DNA of 6,425 nt from Gammaproteobacteria bacterium (GTDB taxonomy: Bacteria; Pseudomonadota; Gammaproteobacteria; Steroidobacterales; SZUA-146), in the NCBI GenBank assembly GCA_003228965.1, contig QIGP01000323.1:1-6425 (forward strand), read 5' to 3'. The translations under genes and the position numbers were made by a program. Shown here one piece after another: positions 1 through 6,425 of the stretch. How positions within the stretch are numbered: the first letter of the stretch is position 1; each line of letters starts with the position of its first letter. The notes under the pieces were generated by a model. The model was not told the origin of the DNA. It saw nothing but the letters and a program-made list of their open reading frames with translations, and made no database searches.

Positions 1-1134
1 CAGGCCGTGGGTAAAAAAGAGCACGATCAAGCTACGCGCGTGTTCAATCAGTCAATGATGCTGGCGAGTCTGTTCGCGGTTGTTACTTTCTTGGTCGGTT
101 ACACGCTGGGGTCTGCGTACCTTCAGGGAATTGCTGCCGACCGGGCGACATTCGTTGAAGGCTTAAGCTATTTGTATTGGTTCATCCCGTGCATGGCCGG
201 TCAGTTCGCCATCGTTACAATGAGCTCTGCCTTACGCGCAACTGGCGTAGTTAAACCTACGATGGTTGTGCAATTATTAACGGTTGTGATTAATATTATT
301 CTGGCACCCGTGCTAATTGCCGGTTGGGGCACAGGGCACCCTATGGGCGTAGCAGGCGCAGGACTCGCCAGCACGCTGTCGGTTGTAGCCGGGATAATTA
401 TGCTCTGGTGGTACTTCAACCGTCGCGAAAAATATCTTCTTGTCGATTTTTCCCAGTGGCGAATGGATACCAAACTAAGTCGTAAAATTATCAGTATAGG
501 CATACCGGCGGGTGGAGAGTTTGCACTACTGTTTGTGTATTTCGCCGTCATCTACTGGGCTATTCAGAGCTTCGGCGCCAGTGCGCAGGCAGGCTTCGGA
601 CTGGGCTCCAGAATTTTACAGGCCATTTTTCTACCCGCGCTTGCGATAGCATTTGCGATTCCGGCGGTGGTGGGGCAGAACTTCGGGGCTGGGCTTGCAC
701 AGAGAGTCAGAGCAACATTTAAAAGTGGAGCATTGATAACTCTGTCGATCATGCTGTTGGTGACCGCTATGTGTCAGATCAAGCCTGAGTTTTTTATTGC
801 ACCGTTTTCAGACGACGCTCAGGTAGTTGCCGTTGGGGCCACCTTCTTGCGAATAATTTCATTGAATTTCGTTTTCTCGGGATTAATTTTCGTGTTTTCG
901 GGAATGTTTCAAGGATTAGGCAATACGTGGCCAGCCGTCATAAGTACCGGCTCACGTTTGGTTACGTTTGCGCTACCACTTATGTACATGACCACGCGAG
1001 AGGGCTTTGCGATCGAGCATATTTGGTATCTCTCGGTAGCTACCGTAAGCTTTCAATGTCTAGTCAGTTACCTGCTAATGCGCCGTGAGTTCAGGCTAAG
1101 GGTCGAGCCTCTGGAGGCTTCACACGAAGGCTGA
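1..1134 (+). CDS. MATE-family multidrug/cation efflux transporter, 5'-truncated by window edge
   Basis: This is the C-terminal 377 codons of an inner-membrane antiporter of the MATE (NorM/DinF-like) family, which exports drugs or metabolites in exchange for Na+ or H+. The frame is open from base 1. The first visible residues (QAVGKKEHDQATRVFNQS) match the conserved family loop after transmembrane helix 2, so the GTG at base 7 is an internal valine and about 80 residues are missing. Further family marks, counted from base 1, are the SSALRATG...KPTM stretch with NIILAP (about 75-103), GVAGAGLAST (about 116-125), GFGLGSRI (about 198-205), VGQNFGAG (about 224-231) and FQGLGNTWPA (about 303-312). 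Many hydrophobic segments suit the remaining ~10 of 12 helices. The C-terminus is short and charged. The substrate cannot be told from sequence. No rho-independent terminator is visible after the TGA. The neighbouring dbpA has no obvious functional link. Confidence 0.93.
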   Translation, partial: QAVGKKEHDQATRVFNQSMMLASLFAVVTFLVGYTLGSAYLQGIAADRATFVEGLSYLYWFIPCMAGQFAIVTMSSALRATGVVKPTMVVQLLTVVINIILAPVLIAGWGTGHPMGVAGAGLASTLSVVAGIIMLWWYFNRREKYLLVDFSQWRMDTKLSRKIISIGIPAGGEFALLFVYFAVIYWAIQSFGASAQAGFGLGSRILQAIFLPALAIAFAIPAVVGQNFGAGLAQRVRATFKSGALITLSIMLLVTAMCQIKPEFFIAPFSDDAQVVAVGATFLRIISLNFVFSGLIFVFSGMFQGLGNTWPAVISTGSRLVTFALPLMYMTTREGFAIEHIWYLSVATVSFQCLVSYLLMRREFRLRVEPLEASHEG

Positions 1135-1166
1135 CTCTATCGACTGCACGAGTGTCGAATTTAGCA

Positions 1167-1196
1167 TTGACGCTGAAGGACACCTCTAACTGTTAA
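1167..1196 (+). promoter_or_regulatory. dbpA: Weak candidate sigma-70 promoter for dbpA
   Basis: TTGACG (1167-1172) is a good -35-like hexamer. It is followed after 18 bases by TGTTAA (1191-1196), which matches the -10 consensus at only three of six positions. A transcript would start near 1203 and leave a leader of about 120 bases before the TTG start at 1323. The position, in the only sizeable gap between the MATE gene and dbpA, is sensible, but the -10 is poor, so this is tentative. Confidence 0.25.
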
Positions 1197-1311
1197 AGCG
1201 GGCCAGCCTTCAGTAACATGGGCCAAGCACATTCTCTCAATCTCAGGCTCTGTCCAAGGTGTACAGATTCCTTGAGGTCTCCTGGCGATTTGCGCCGAAG
1301 AAAAATCACTC

Positions 1312-1316
1312 GAGGT
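1312..1316 (+). promoter_or_regulatory. dbpA: Ribosome binding site that decides the dbpA start
   Basis: GAGGT lies six bases before the in-frame TTG at 1323. The upstream in-frame ATG at 1218 has no purine-rich Shine-Dalgarno sequence in front of it. The TTG start also gives a protein of normal DbpA length. A second GAGGT (1275-1279) sits before an in-frame TTG at 1290 with longer spacing and is a weaker alternative. Confidence 0.55.
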
Positions 1317-1322
1317 ATCGGT

Positions 1323-2711
1323 TTGGGTCCCACTCAGTTTAGTAGTTTGCCGCTTGAAGAAGCCGTGTTGAGCAACCTGGAGTCGATCGGATATCACCAA
1401 ATGTCCGAAGTGCAGTCACAGACTTTGCCGCACATACTCAATGGCCGCGATGTTATCGCCCAAGCGATGACAGGCTCAGGTAAAACGGCCGCATTTGGCC
1501 TTGGCCTGTTGCATCACCTCAAGCCCGGACAGTTTCGGGTTCAAGCGCTTGTGCTGTGTCCGACACGGGAGTTGGCCGACCAGGTCGCCAAAGAACTCAG
1601 GCGCCTGGCGCGTTGTTTGCCCAACACAAAAATTCTTACGTTGTGTGGTGGCATGCCGATGGGCCCGCAAACAGGATCGCTCGAACATGGCGCACACATA
1701 GTTGTAGGCACACCAGGCAGAGTTGCGGCGCACTTGCGCAAGAAAACGTTAACGCTCGAGCACGTGACTCGTTTCGTGCTTGATGAAGCTGACCGCATGC
1801 TCGACATGGGATTTCAGGATGAAGTCGATTCCATCACGAAATGTTTACCGGCCGAGCGCCAAACGCTCTTGTTTAGTGCCACCTACCCCGATTCGATTAA
1901 AAAAGTCATCAAACGCTCCCTGGTTGATCCTGTGACCATCAAAGTGGAACAAGTGCACGACGACACGACCATTCGTCAGTACTTCCATAAGTTCGACGCT
2001 AAAACACCTCGAATGACCGCGCTGCAACTGCTATTGCTAAAACACAAACCTGAATCGGCTCTGGTATTTTGCAATACGCGTATCGAAAGTCGTGAAGTTG
2101 TTGAAGAATTGCGTATCGCTGGTTTTAACGCTATTGCACTTCACGGCGAACTGGATCAGAAAGAGCGCGACCAAATGCTTGTTTTGTTCGCAAATAAATC
2201 CGTGTCTGTGATGGTAGCAACAGACGTCGCCGCGCGTGGCATCGATATCAACGAACTCGATCTGGTGATCAATTTTCATCTTGCTAACGACGTGGAAGTT
2301 CACGTGCATAGAGTAGGGCGTACGGGGCGCGCCGGCAGTCAGGGCGTGGCGTGCACGCTGTACAAGAACAGTGAGCAGAATCAGTTGGACAAACTGGCCG
2401 AGTTTCTAGGCACAGAGCTTGAAACCACACCGTTACCGTCATTACAGATGCTGAATGAACCTCCGGTTAAGCCGCCTATGGTCACGCTAAGGATTGAGGG
2501 TGGCCGTAAACAGAAAGTGAGACCTGGCGACATTGTCGGCGCCTTGACGGGTGCGGGCGGAGTAGCGGCTACGCAGCTTGGTAAAATTGACCTGTTCGAC
2601 ATGTGTTCGTATGTAGCGGTTGAAGATGCAGTTGCCAAGACGGCTTTACGCAAATTGGGTAGTGGTAAGCTAAAAGGGCGTTCGTTCAGAGTTCGAAAGG
2701 TACATCATTAA
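1323..2711 (+). CDS. dbpA: ATP-dependent RNA helicase DbpA (DEAD-box)
   Basis: DbpA is a cytoplasmic DEAD-box helicase that recognises hairpin 92 of 23S rRNA and remodels RNA during 50S subunit maturation. From the TTG start the protein has 462 residues, close to the 457 of the E. coli enzyme. Visible motifs are the Q motif (F6, Q31), Walker A AMTGSGKT (48-55), PTRELA (80-85), TPGR (130-133), DEAD (154-157), SAT (185-187), VFCNT (about 248-252), VATDVAARGID (about 298-308) and HRVGRTGRAG (329-338). Residues about 386-462 form the DbpA-specific RNA-binding domain, with the typical MVTLRIEGGRKQKVRPGD, IVGALTG and KLKGRSFRVRKV elements; this separates it from RhlE, SrmB or CsdA. All catalytic residues are present. 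An in-frame ATG at 1218 would add 35 residues that resemble nothing in DbpA and lacks a Shine-Dalgarno. The solenoid-protein gene follows after 14 bases, suggesting cotranscription. The function call is firm; the exact start is less so. Confidence 0.95.
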   Translation: MGPTQFSSLPLEEAVLSNLESIGYHQMSEVQSQTLPHILNGRDVIAQAMTGSGKTAAFGLGLLHHLKPGQFRVQALVLCPTRELADQVAKELRRLARCLPNTKILTLCGGMPMGPQTGSLEHGAHIVVGTPGRVAAHLRKKTLTLEHVTRFVLDEADRMLDMGFQDEVDSITKCLPAERQTLLFSATYPDSIKKVIKRSLVDPVTIKVEQVHDDTTIRQYFHKFDAKTPRMTALQLLLLKHKPESALVFCNTRIESREVVEELRIAGFNAIALHGELDQKERDQMLVLFANKSVSVMVATDVAARGIDINELDLVINFHLANDVEVHVHRVGRTGRAGSQGVACTLYKNSEQNQLDKLAEFLGTELETTPLPSLQMLNEPPVKPPMVTLRIEGGRKQKVRPGDIVGALTGAGGVAATQLGKIDLFDMCSYVAVEDAVAKTALRKLGSGKLKGRSFRVRKVHH

Positions 2712-2725
2712 AGGATAGCTAAATT

Positions 2726-4819
2726 ATGACGAGTGGAAAGGCTGCGTTGCTAGTAGCAGTAGTCGCGGGATTGAGCTTTGCCGTTGGCCGATGGACAGGC
2801 CAGAAGGGCCCGGTTGTGTTGCAAGTTCCCACCGTTACAGCGCCGATCATAAGTGAGAAACTAAAAAGCGAAGCGCCCGCTATTAGCGAAGCTGAAGCGA
2901 AAGATTTGCGAGCTTCGAATTATGCGTCTGTGGACAGCATTGAGAAAGTGCTGGATCTGCCGACGGACTACGCGCAAACCGAAGCTCTCTATATTTTGGC
3001 TGGACGTGCCGATCAGCCTGAACTTGAGCAACTCATTGCACAGTCAATGTCAGTGGCCAATCGCCACGACCGTGCAGCGGCTCTTCGCATCTTGTTTTCG
3101 CGCTTTGCGGAGTTGGACCCCAACGCTGCGGTCGATTATCTGATTGCCATCAATCTCGATATTAGCGATCAGATTTTTCCGATTATTTTTGATGACTGGT
3201 CGAAAACGGATTTAAACGCTGCCATTGCCAAAGCCAACCTGCTTACAAACATACGCCAGCGCACGAGTGCCAGCCGGGCCATTTTGATGGCAACCGCGAG
3301 GTTTAATGAAGGTCTGCTTGATCAAGTCGCTGATAGTTTGATCGAAGCTGGAGATGCCGATCAGTTTCGCGGCGAGGCGATAGGCGCGCGCGCGAATACA
3401 GATCCTCTTGGAGCGTTGCAGGAAGCATTGTCACTCAAAGGGATGTCGGGGCGGTATGGCACCATTTACAGAGTTGCTATAGTTTGGGCGAGAAATGACC
3501 CGGCAGGCGCTTTGCAATCGATCGATATCATTGCCGATGCGAATATGCGTGAGCAGTTTGTCGGCCAGGTAGTTACACGATGGATCCAGGACGATTCTGA
3601 GCAGGCAATGCAATACATAAACTCTGAGCCCGATGCTCAGGCTCGTAACATGATGTTGAAAAATGCGCTGGGTGTTTACGCGCAATCAAATCCTGAGGCT
3701 GCGATGAATGTAGCCCTTCAGATGAGAGGAGATACTGGAGTCCGTGCACTTCAACAAGTCATGGCGAGTTGGGCAACAACAGATCCGACATCCGCTATGT
3801 TGGCCCTGAATTTAATTGAGAGTCCTGCTAAGCGAAATCAAATTATTCAGAACGTGGGACACAACCTTTCGATGCATGGTTCGGATAAAGTACTCGAATG
3901 GTTGGATGCTCTTGATGTTGAAACTCGTTCCAGTCAAATGGGAATGGTACTCATGCAAATTGCTCAGCACGAGCCCAGGCGTGCACTGGAGTATGTAATG
4001 GCGAATTCCACTGAGGCGGACCTCGGCAACACCCTGGTTTCTGTTCTTCAAACGGCAAGCCGAGCCAATCCTGGCATTGTTCAAGATTATATAGCTCAAC
4101 TCCCTGCCGGCACGAATACCGACGGCCTGTATCGACAGATTGCCAGTAATTTAGCGGCAAACGATGGCCAGGCAACGCTGCAATGGATTGACGGGCTAAC
4201 GGGTAGCGCGAAAGTCAGTGCGTTGAGCGGGGCCGCAGCAACGTTGGCGCTCAATGACCCGGATTTGGCATCGACACTTATCACTCAAATGCCGAATGAC
4301 GCAGGATCGCATCTACTGCAAAACATCGGTGTCCAAATGAGTCGTAACGATCCGGCCGGTGCTCTGGTATGGCTTGAGCAGCACAGAGGGCGAAGTGGTT
4401 ATGAAAATGCGGTCGCTAGCGTGATTAAGTGGTCTGCCCGAAGTGATCCGCGGTCGGCGGCTATCCTGGCAAGCCGGACCCATCCTTCAGTTCGAGATAC
4501 GGCTCTGGGTAGCGTTGCCGCCATATGGGGGCGCTCAAATTCGAGGCAGGCCACAAGCTGGGCGTTATCGTTACCGGCGGGAGCAGGCAGAGATATGGCA
4601 CTTGGAAATCTGGTCTCATCAGTACCTGCGGATATTCCTAACTTGTCCAGTGTGGTCTCTTCAATTGCTTCAGATGCATCGAGAAATTCTGCGATACAGC
4701 AAGCTTATTCACGATTACTCGCAGGAGATAACAATCAAGCTATGGCCAATGCCTTCCTTGACGACATAGGAGCCTTGCAAGAGCTTCGCGATCAGTTGCA
4801 GGGTGGCGGTCGGCAATAA
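2726..4819 (+). CDS. Membrane-anchored or exported alpha-solenoid protein with ~20 repeats of 31-32 residues, function unknown
   Basis: This 697-residue protein is not one I recognise. Residues 6-20 form a hydrophobic segment after a single lysine, followed by GRWTG: an uncleaved anchor or signal peptide, with no convincing cleavage site. Residues about 25-60 are a linker rich in Pro, Glu and Lys. From about 65 to 690 a helical unit recurs with near-perfect spacing. Anchor residues (usually Asp/Asn-Pro, with Ala or another small or aliphatic residue four later and often an aromatic seven later) fall at 65, 96, 131, 162, 194, 226, 258, 290, 322, 353, 385, 416, 448, 480, 511, 542, 574, 605, 636 and 668. 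A typical unit reads DP..AL.WL..L....R..A...V...W. This suggests two helices per unit stacked into a superhelical scaffold, probably periplasmic and binding a protein partner. The period is shorter than TPR (34) or Sel1 (36) and closest to EZ-HEAT/PBS-lyase-type repeats. No catalytic motif is seen. AAGGA (2711-2715) lies ten bases before the ATG. The gene sits 14 bases after dbpA and is probably cotranscribed. Confidence 0.85.
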   Translation: MTSGKAALLVAVVAGLSFAVGRWTGQKGPVVLQVPTVTAPIISEKLKSEAPAISEAEAKDLRASNYASVDSIEKVLDLPTDYAQTEALYILAGRADQPELEQLIAQSMSVANRHDRAAALRILFSRFAELDPNAAVDYLIAINLDISDQIFPIIFDDWSKTDLNAAIAKANLLTNIRQRTSASRAILMATARFNEGLLDQVADSLIEAGDADQFRGEAIGARANTDPLGALQEALSLKGMSGRYGTIYRVAIVWARNDPAGALQSIDIIADANMREQFVGQVVTRWIQDDSEQAMQYINSEPDAQARNMMLKNALGVYAQSNPEAAMNVALQMRGDTGVRALQQVMASWATTDPTSAMLALNLIESPAKRNQIIQNVGHNLSMHGSDKVLEWLDALDVETRSSQMGMVLMQIAQHEPRRALEYVMANSTEADLGNTLVSVLQTASRANPGIVQDYIAQLPAGTNTDGLYRQIASNLAANDGQATLQWIDGLTGSAKVSALSGAAATLALNDPDLASTLITQMPNDAGSHLLQNIGVQMSRNDPAGALVWLEQHRGRSGYENAVASVIKWSARSDPRSAAILASRTHPSVRDTALGSVAAIWGRSNSRQATSWALSLPAGAGRDMALGNLVSSVPADIPNLSSVVSSIASDASRNSAIQQAYSRLLAGDNNQAMANAFLDDIGALQELRDQLQGGGRQ

Positions 4820-4831
4820 AATTATCAGGCT

Positions 4832-4858
4832 TGTCAAAATGTCTGGTCTGAACTCGTC
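4832..4858 (+). promoter_or_regulatory. Candidate ECF-type promoter upstream of the DGPF-sigma module
   Basis: TGTCAA (4832-4837) and CGTC (4855-4858) are separated by exactly 17 bases in the gap before the YCII/DGPF gene. ECF sigma factors commonly use a -10 element containing CGTC, and from memory the ECF42 target promoters described in Streptomyces have a TGTCGA-like -35 and a CG(A/T)C-like -10; the site here fits at five of six and four of four positions. Transcription would start near 4865, leaving a leader of about 43 bases before the ATG at 4908. This implies autoregulation by the downstream sigma factor. It is a single-site match made by eye. Confidence 0.5.
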
Positions 4859-4896
4859 TTATTAGTAAGGGAGTTTGAAAGCTTCCATTGCTAAAC

Positions 4897-4901
4897 AGGA
4901 G
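4897..4901 (+). promoter_or_regulatory. Strong ribosome binding site for the YCII/DGPF gene
   Basis: AGGAG lies six bases before the ATG at 4908, an ideal spacing. It rules in favour of this start over the in-frame TTG at 4875, which would add eleven residues before the conserved MKFALLIF beginning of the domain. Confidence 0.85.
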
Positions 4902-4907
4902 AATTTC

Positions 4908-5252
4908 ATGAAATTTGCACTACTTATTTTTGATGACGAAACTTTTCACGCTATGTCCGAGGGCGAGCTTACGCAGGTCATGACCGCTCACAAAGCGTTT
5001 TCAGAAGCGCTGGTTGAAGCGGGCGCTATGGTCGGTGGTGAGGCGCTGGAAAGCTCTAGGGAGGCAGCGACTTTGTTTGCGGACGGGCGCGTTCAGGATG
5101 GACCGTTTGCTGACAGCAAAGAGCAACTTGGAGGGTTCTACATTATTAATGTGGACTCGCAGGAAGAGGCGCTTAAGTGGGCGGCCAAAATTCCACATGC
5201 CTCCAAGTCTGGCGGCGCTGTCGAAGTGCGGGCAGTACCCGACTACTCCTGA
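4908..5252 (+). CDS. YCII-related / DGPF-domain protein (ECF42-associated)
   Basis: This small, probably cytoplasmic protein of 114 residues is a complete single YCII-related (DGPF) domain. It begins MKFALLIFDD, typical of the first beta strand. It has an alpha-helical middle with the LVEAGAMVGGEAL stretch (about 35-47) and the signature DGPFADSKEQLGGFYII (about 67-83), and ends with EVRAVPDYS. YCII-like domains have a ferredoxin-like alpha/beta barrel fold. Some members act as small enzymes, but the biochemical role of the DGPF branch is unknown. Such genes are conserved neighbours of ECF42 sigma factors. Here the sigma gene starts 20 bases downstream on the same strand, so the two are almost certainly cotranscribed. 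A candidate ECF-type promoter lies just upstream. Length and sequence look intact. The family call is secure; whether it senses a signal, modulates the sigma factor or is merely a target gene is not known. Confidence 0.93.
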   Translation: MKFALLIFDDETFHAMSEGELTQVMTAHKAFSEALVEAGAMVGGEALESSREAATLFADGRVQDGPFADSKEQLGGFYIINVDSQEEALKWAAKIPHASKSGGAVEVRAVPDYS

Positions 5253-5272
5253 CTTGCCGCCATAATTCGACC

Positions 5273-6425
5273 ATGTCTGACTCTCACCCGGAAGACGTTA
5301 GTGCGAGTAATTCGTCGGACAAGAGCCGGCGTGCAGCAGAGCAGGCTGCACGCCTGGCTTACGGCCGATTGCTGGCCAATTTGTGCCAGCAAGGCGCTGC
5401 AATAAGTCAGGCTGAAGACGCTCTTGGCGACGCCTTTGTCCGTGCTCTTGACCGCTGGTCCATTCACGGCGTACCAGACTCCCCCGAAGCATGGCTGTTA
5501 ACTACGGCGCGTCGTATTCTCATCGACAAGTCACGCCACGCGGCCGTTGTTACGCATGCACATTCCGAATTCAGTGCGGCGCAGCTCGTTCCGGTTATGG
5601 AGCAGCTGGAGCAACAGCCTTGCGACCTGCGCGAACGTCGTCTCGAACTGATGATGCTGTGTGCGCACCCCGAAATCGCGGCTAACGCGCGAGCACCTTT
5701 GATGTTGCAGACTGTGCTGGGCTTAACGGCGCAAAAAATGAGCGCCGCTTTTTTGGTAAGCCCTGCCACATTAGGGCAACGACTGGCGCGAGCAAAAAAG
5801 TCGATTCGGCTTAATAATTTGTCGTTTACGATTCCGCAACAACATGAACGTGAGAAGCGTGTACACGACGTGCTTGAAGCCATATACGCCGCTTTCGGTA
5901 CAGCGTATGAAACGGTCAATGACGCTAGAGACATTCGCCACGGCCTCGCGCACGAGGCTATATGGTTGGGTCAAATTCTTGTGCACGAATCAAAGGATGT
6001 GGCCGAGGTACATGGTTTGCTGAGCCTCATGCTTTTTGTGCAAGCCAGAGTGCACGCACGACGATCGAAGTCGGGCAAATTCGTATCCCTTTCAAAGCAG
6101 GATCGTACGCGTTGGGATTGGCGACTGATTGCAGCAGCTGAACATCACCTGGGTAAGGCGGCGGCGTTAAAAAAACCGGGTCGTTTTCAGGTGGAGGCCG
6201 CCATACAATCGCATCACACCCAGTTTGATCCAGCCATTGGTCCTGACTGGACTGCGATTTGTTCGTTGTACGATGTGCTGGTTGTTCGTGCGCCAACGCT
6301 TGCCGCGTGGGTAGGGCGGGCGGCGGCCATGGGTGAAGTTAAAGGCGCGCAAGACGGTATTGCTGCGCTGGAAGTCATTTCGGCAGATCTTGTGACCGAC
6401 TATCAGCCTTTCTGGGCTGTTAAGG
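5273..6425 (+). CDS. ECF42-type RNA polymerase sigma factor with C-terminal extension (COG4941), 3'-truncated by window edge
   Basis: The frame runs from ATG 5273 to the window end with no stop: 384 codons plus one base. Residues about 22-90 are sigma region 2, with AEDALGDAFVRAL (47-59), RWSIHGVPDSPEAWLLTTAR (61-80) and the RILIDKSR stretch (81-88). Region 4 is about 120-180, with the conserved LCAHPEI (129-135), APLMLQTVLGLT (141-152) and helix-turn-helix/LGQRLARAKKSIR (167-179). A ~200-residue extension typical of COG4941/DUF6596 proteins follows: VLEAIYAAFGTAYE (200-213), LAHEAIWLGQILV (225-237), LLSLMLFVQAR (249-259), GRFQVEAAIQSHH (303-315) and DYQPFWAV (376-383). Known relatives total about 410 residues, so about 20-40 are missing. 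Residues 1-20, rich in Ser and Asp, are not conserved. No good Shine-Dalgarno precedes the ATG; translation may be coupled to the DGPF gene ending 20 bases before. It is expected to direct RNA polymerase to a small regulon; no transmembrane anti-sigma factor is visible, so the extension probably handles control. Confidence 0.93.
   Translation, partial: MSDSHPEDVSASNSSDKSRRAAEQAARLAYGRLLANLCQQGAAISQAEDALGDAFVRALDRWSIHGVPDSPEAWLLTTARRILIDKSRHAAVVTHAHSEFSAAQLVPVMEQLEQQPCDLRERRLELMMLCAHPEIAANARAPLMLQTVLGLTAQKMSAAFLVSPATLGQRLARAKKSIRLNNLSFTIPQQHEREKRVHDVLEAIYAAFGTAYETVNDARDIRHGLAHEAIWLGQILVHESKDVAEVHGLLSLMLFVQARVHARRSKSGKFVSLSKQDRTRWDWRLIAAAEHHLGKAAALKKPGRFQVEAAIQSHHTQFDPAIGPDWTAICSLYDVLVVRAPTLAAWVGRAAAMGEVKGAQDGIAALEVISADLVTDYQPFWAVK

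Noticed and set aside
7..9. GTG as the start of the MATE transporter
   Set aside because: The frame is open to base 1 and the residues around it match the internal loop after helix 2 of MATE proteins, so the gene begins before the window.
1153..1158. TGTCGA upstream of dbpA as a second ECF42 -35 box
   Set aside because: The hexamer is a perfect match to the recalled ECF42 -35, but no CGTC or CGAC lies 16-18 bases downstream, and a six-base match alone is expected by chance.
1152..1183. Inverted repeat GTGTC/GACAC after the MATE gene as a terminator
   Set aside because: The stem is only five pairs, the loop is 22 bases and no T-run follows.
4443..4769. Second + strand frame of 108 residues inside the solenoid gene
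   Set aside because: It overlaps repeat units whose periodic pattern clearly supports the other frame; no ribosome binding site or family resemblance.
4875..4877. TTG start for the DGPF protein
   Set aside because: It would add eleven residues before the conserved MKFALLIF start, while ATG 4908 has an ideal AGGAG.
5464..5934. Antisense frame of 156 residues on the - strand
   Set aside because: It lies wholly inside the well-conserved sigma factor gene and has the Ser/Arg/Cys-rich composition typical of a shadow frame.

Overview
The window appears to be chromosomal DNA from a Gram-negative proteobacterium, most likely a gammaproteobacterium. The main reason is a full-length DbpA helicase with its specific C-terminal RNA-binding domain, together with a NorM/DinF-type MATE transporter and moderate GC content. 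The lineage is an inference; no rRNA or other strong marker is present. All five supported genes lie on the + strand. No mobile element, tRNA, rRNA, CRISPR array or long non-coding stretch was seen; the longest gap is about 190 bases.

Layout. (1) Bases 1-1134 hold the 3' part of a MATE-family efflux transporter whose first ~80 residues lie outside the window. (2) A gap of about 188 bases, with at best a weak promoter, precedes dbpA, an ATP-dependent DEAD-box RNA helicase of 23S rRNA/50S assembly; the best start is a TTG at 1323, not the upstream ATG. (3) Fourteen bases after dbpA, and probably on the same transcript, lies a 697-residue membrane-anchored or exported protein of unknown function. 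It is built almost entirely of about 20 helical units of 31-32 residues. (4) After an 88-base gap comes a two-gene module: a 114-residue YCII/DGPF-domain protein, then an ECF42-type (COG4941) sigma factor with a long C-terminal extension. The sigma gene is still open at the window end, after 384 codons.

How the parts fit. The DGPF-ECF42 pairing is a known conserved neighbourhood whose signal is not understood and in which no classical anti-sigma factor is seen. The gap before the DGPF gene contains TGTCAA, 17 bases, then CGTC, which resembles an ECF-type promoter and suggests that the sigma factor drives its own module. The dbpA-solenoid pair seems to be a separate transcription unit. The two most interesting items are the uncharacterised solenoid protein and the candidate self-regulated ECF42 promoter.
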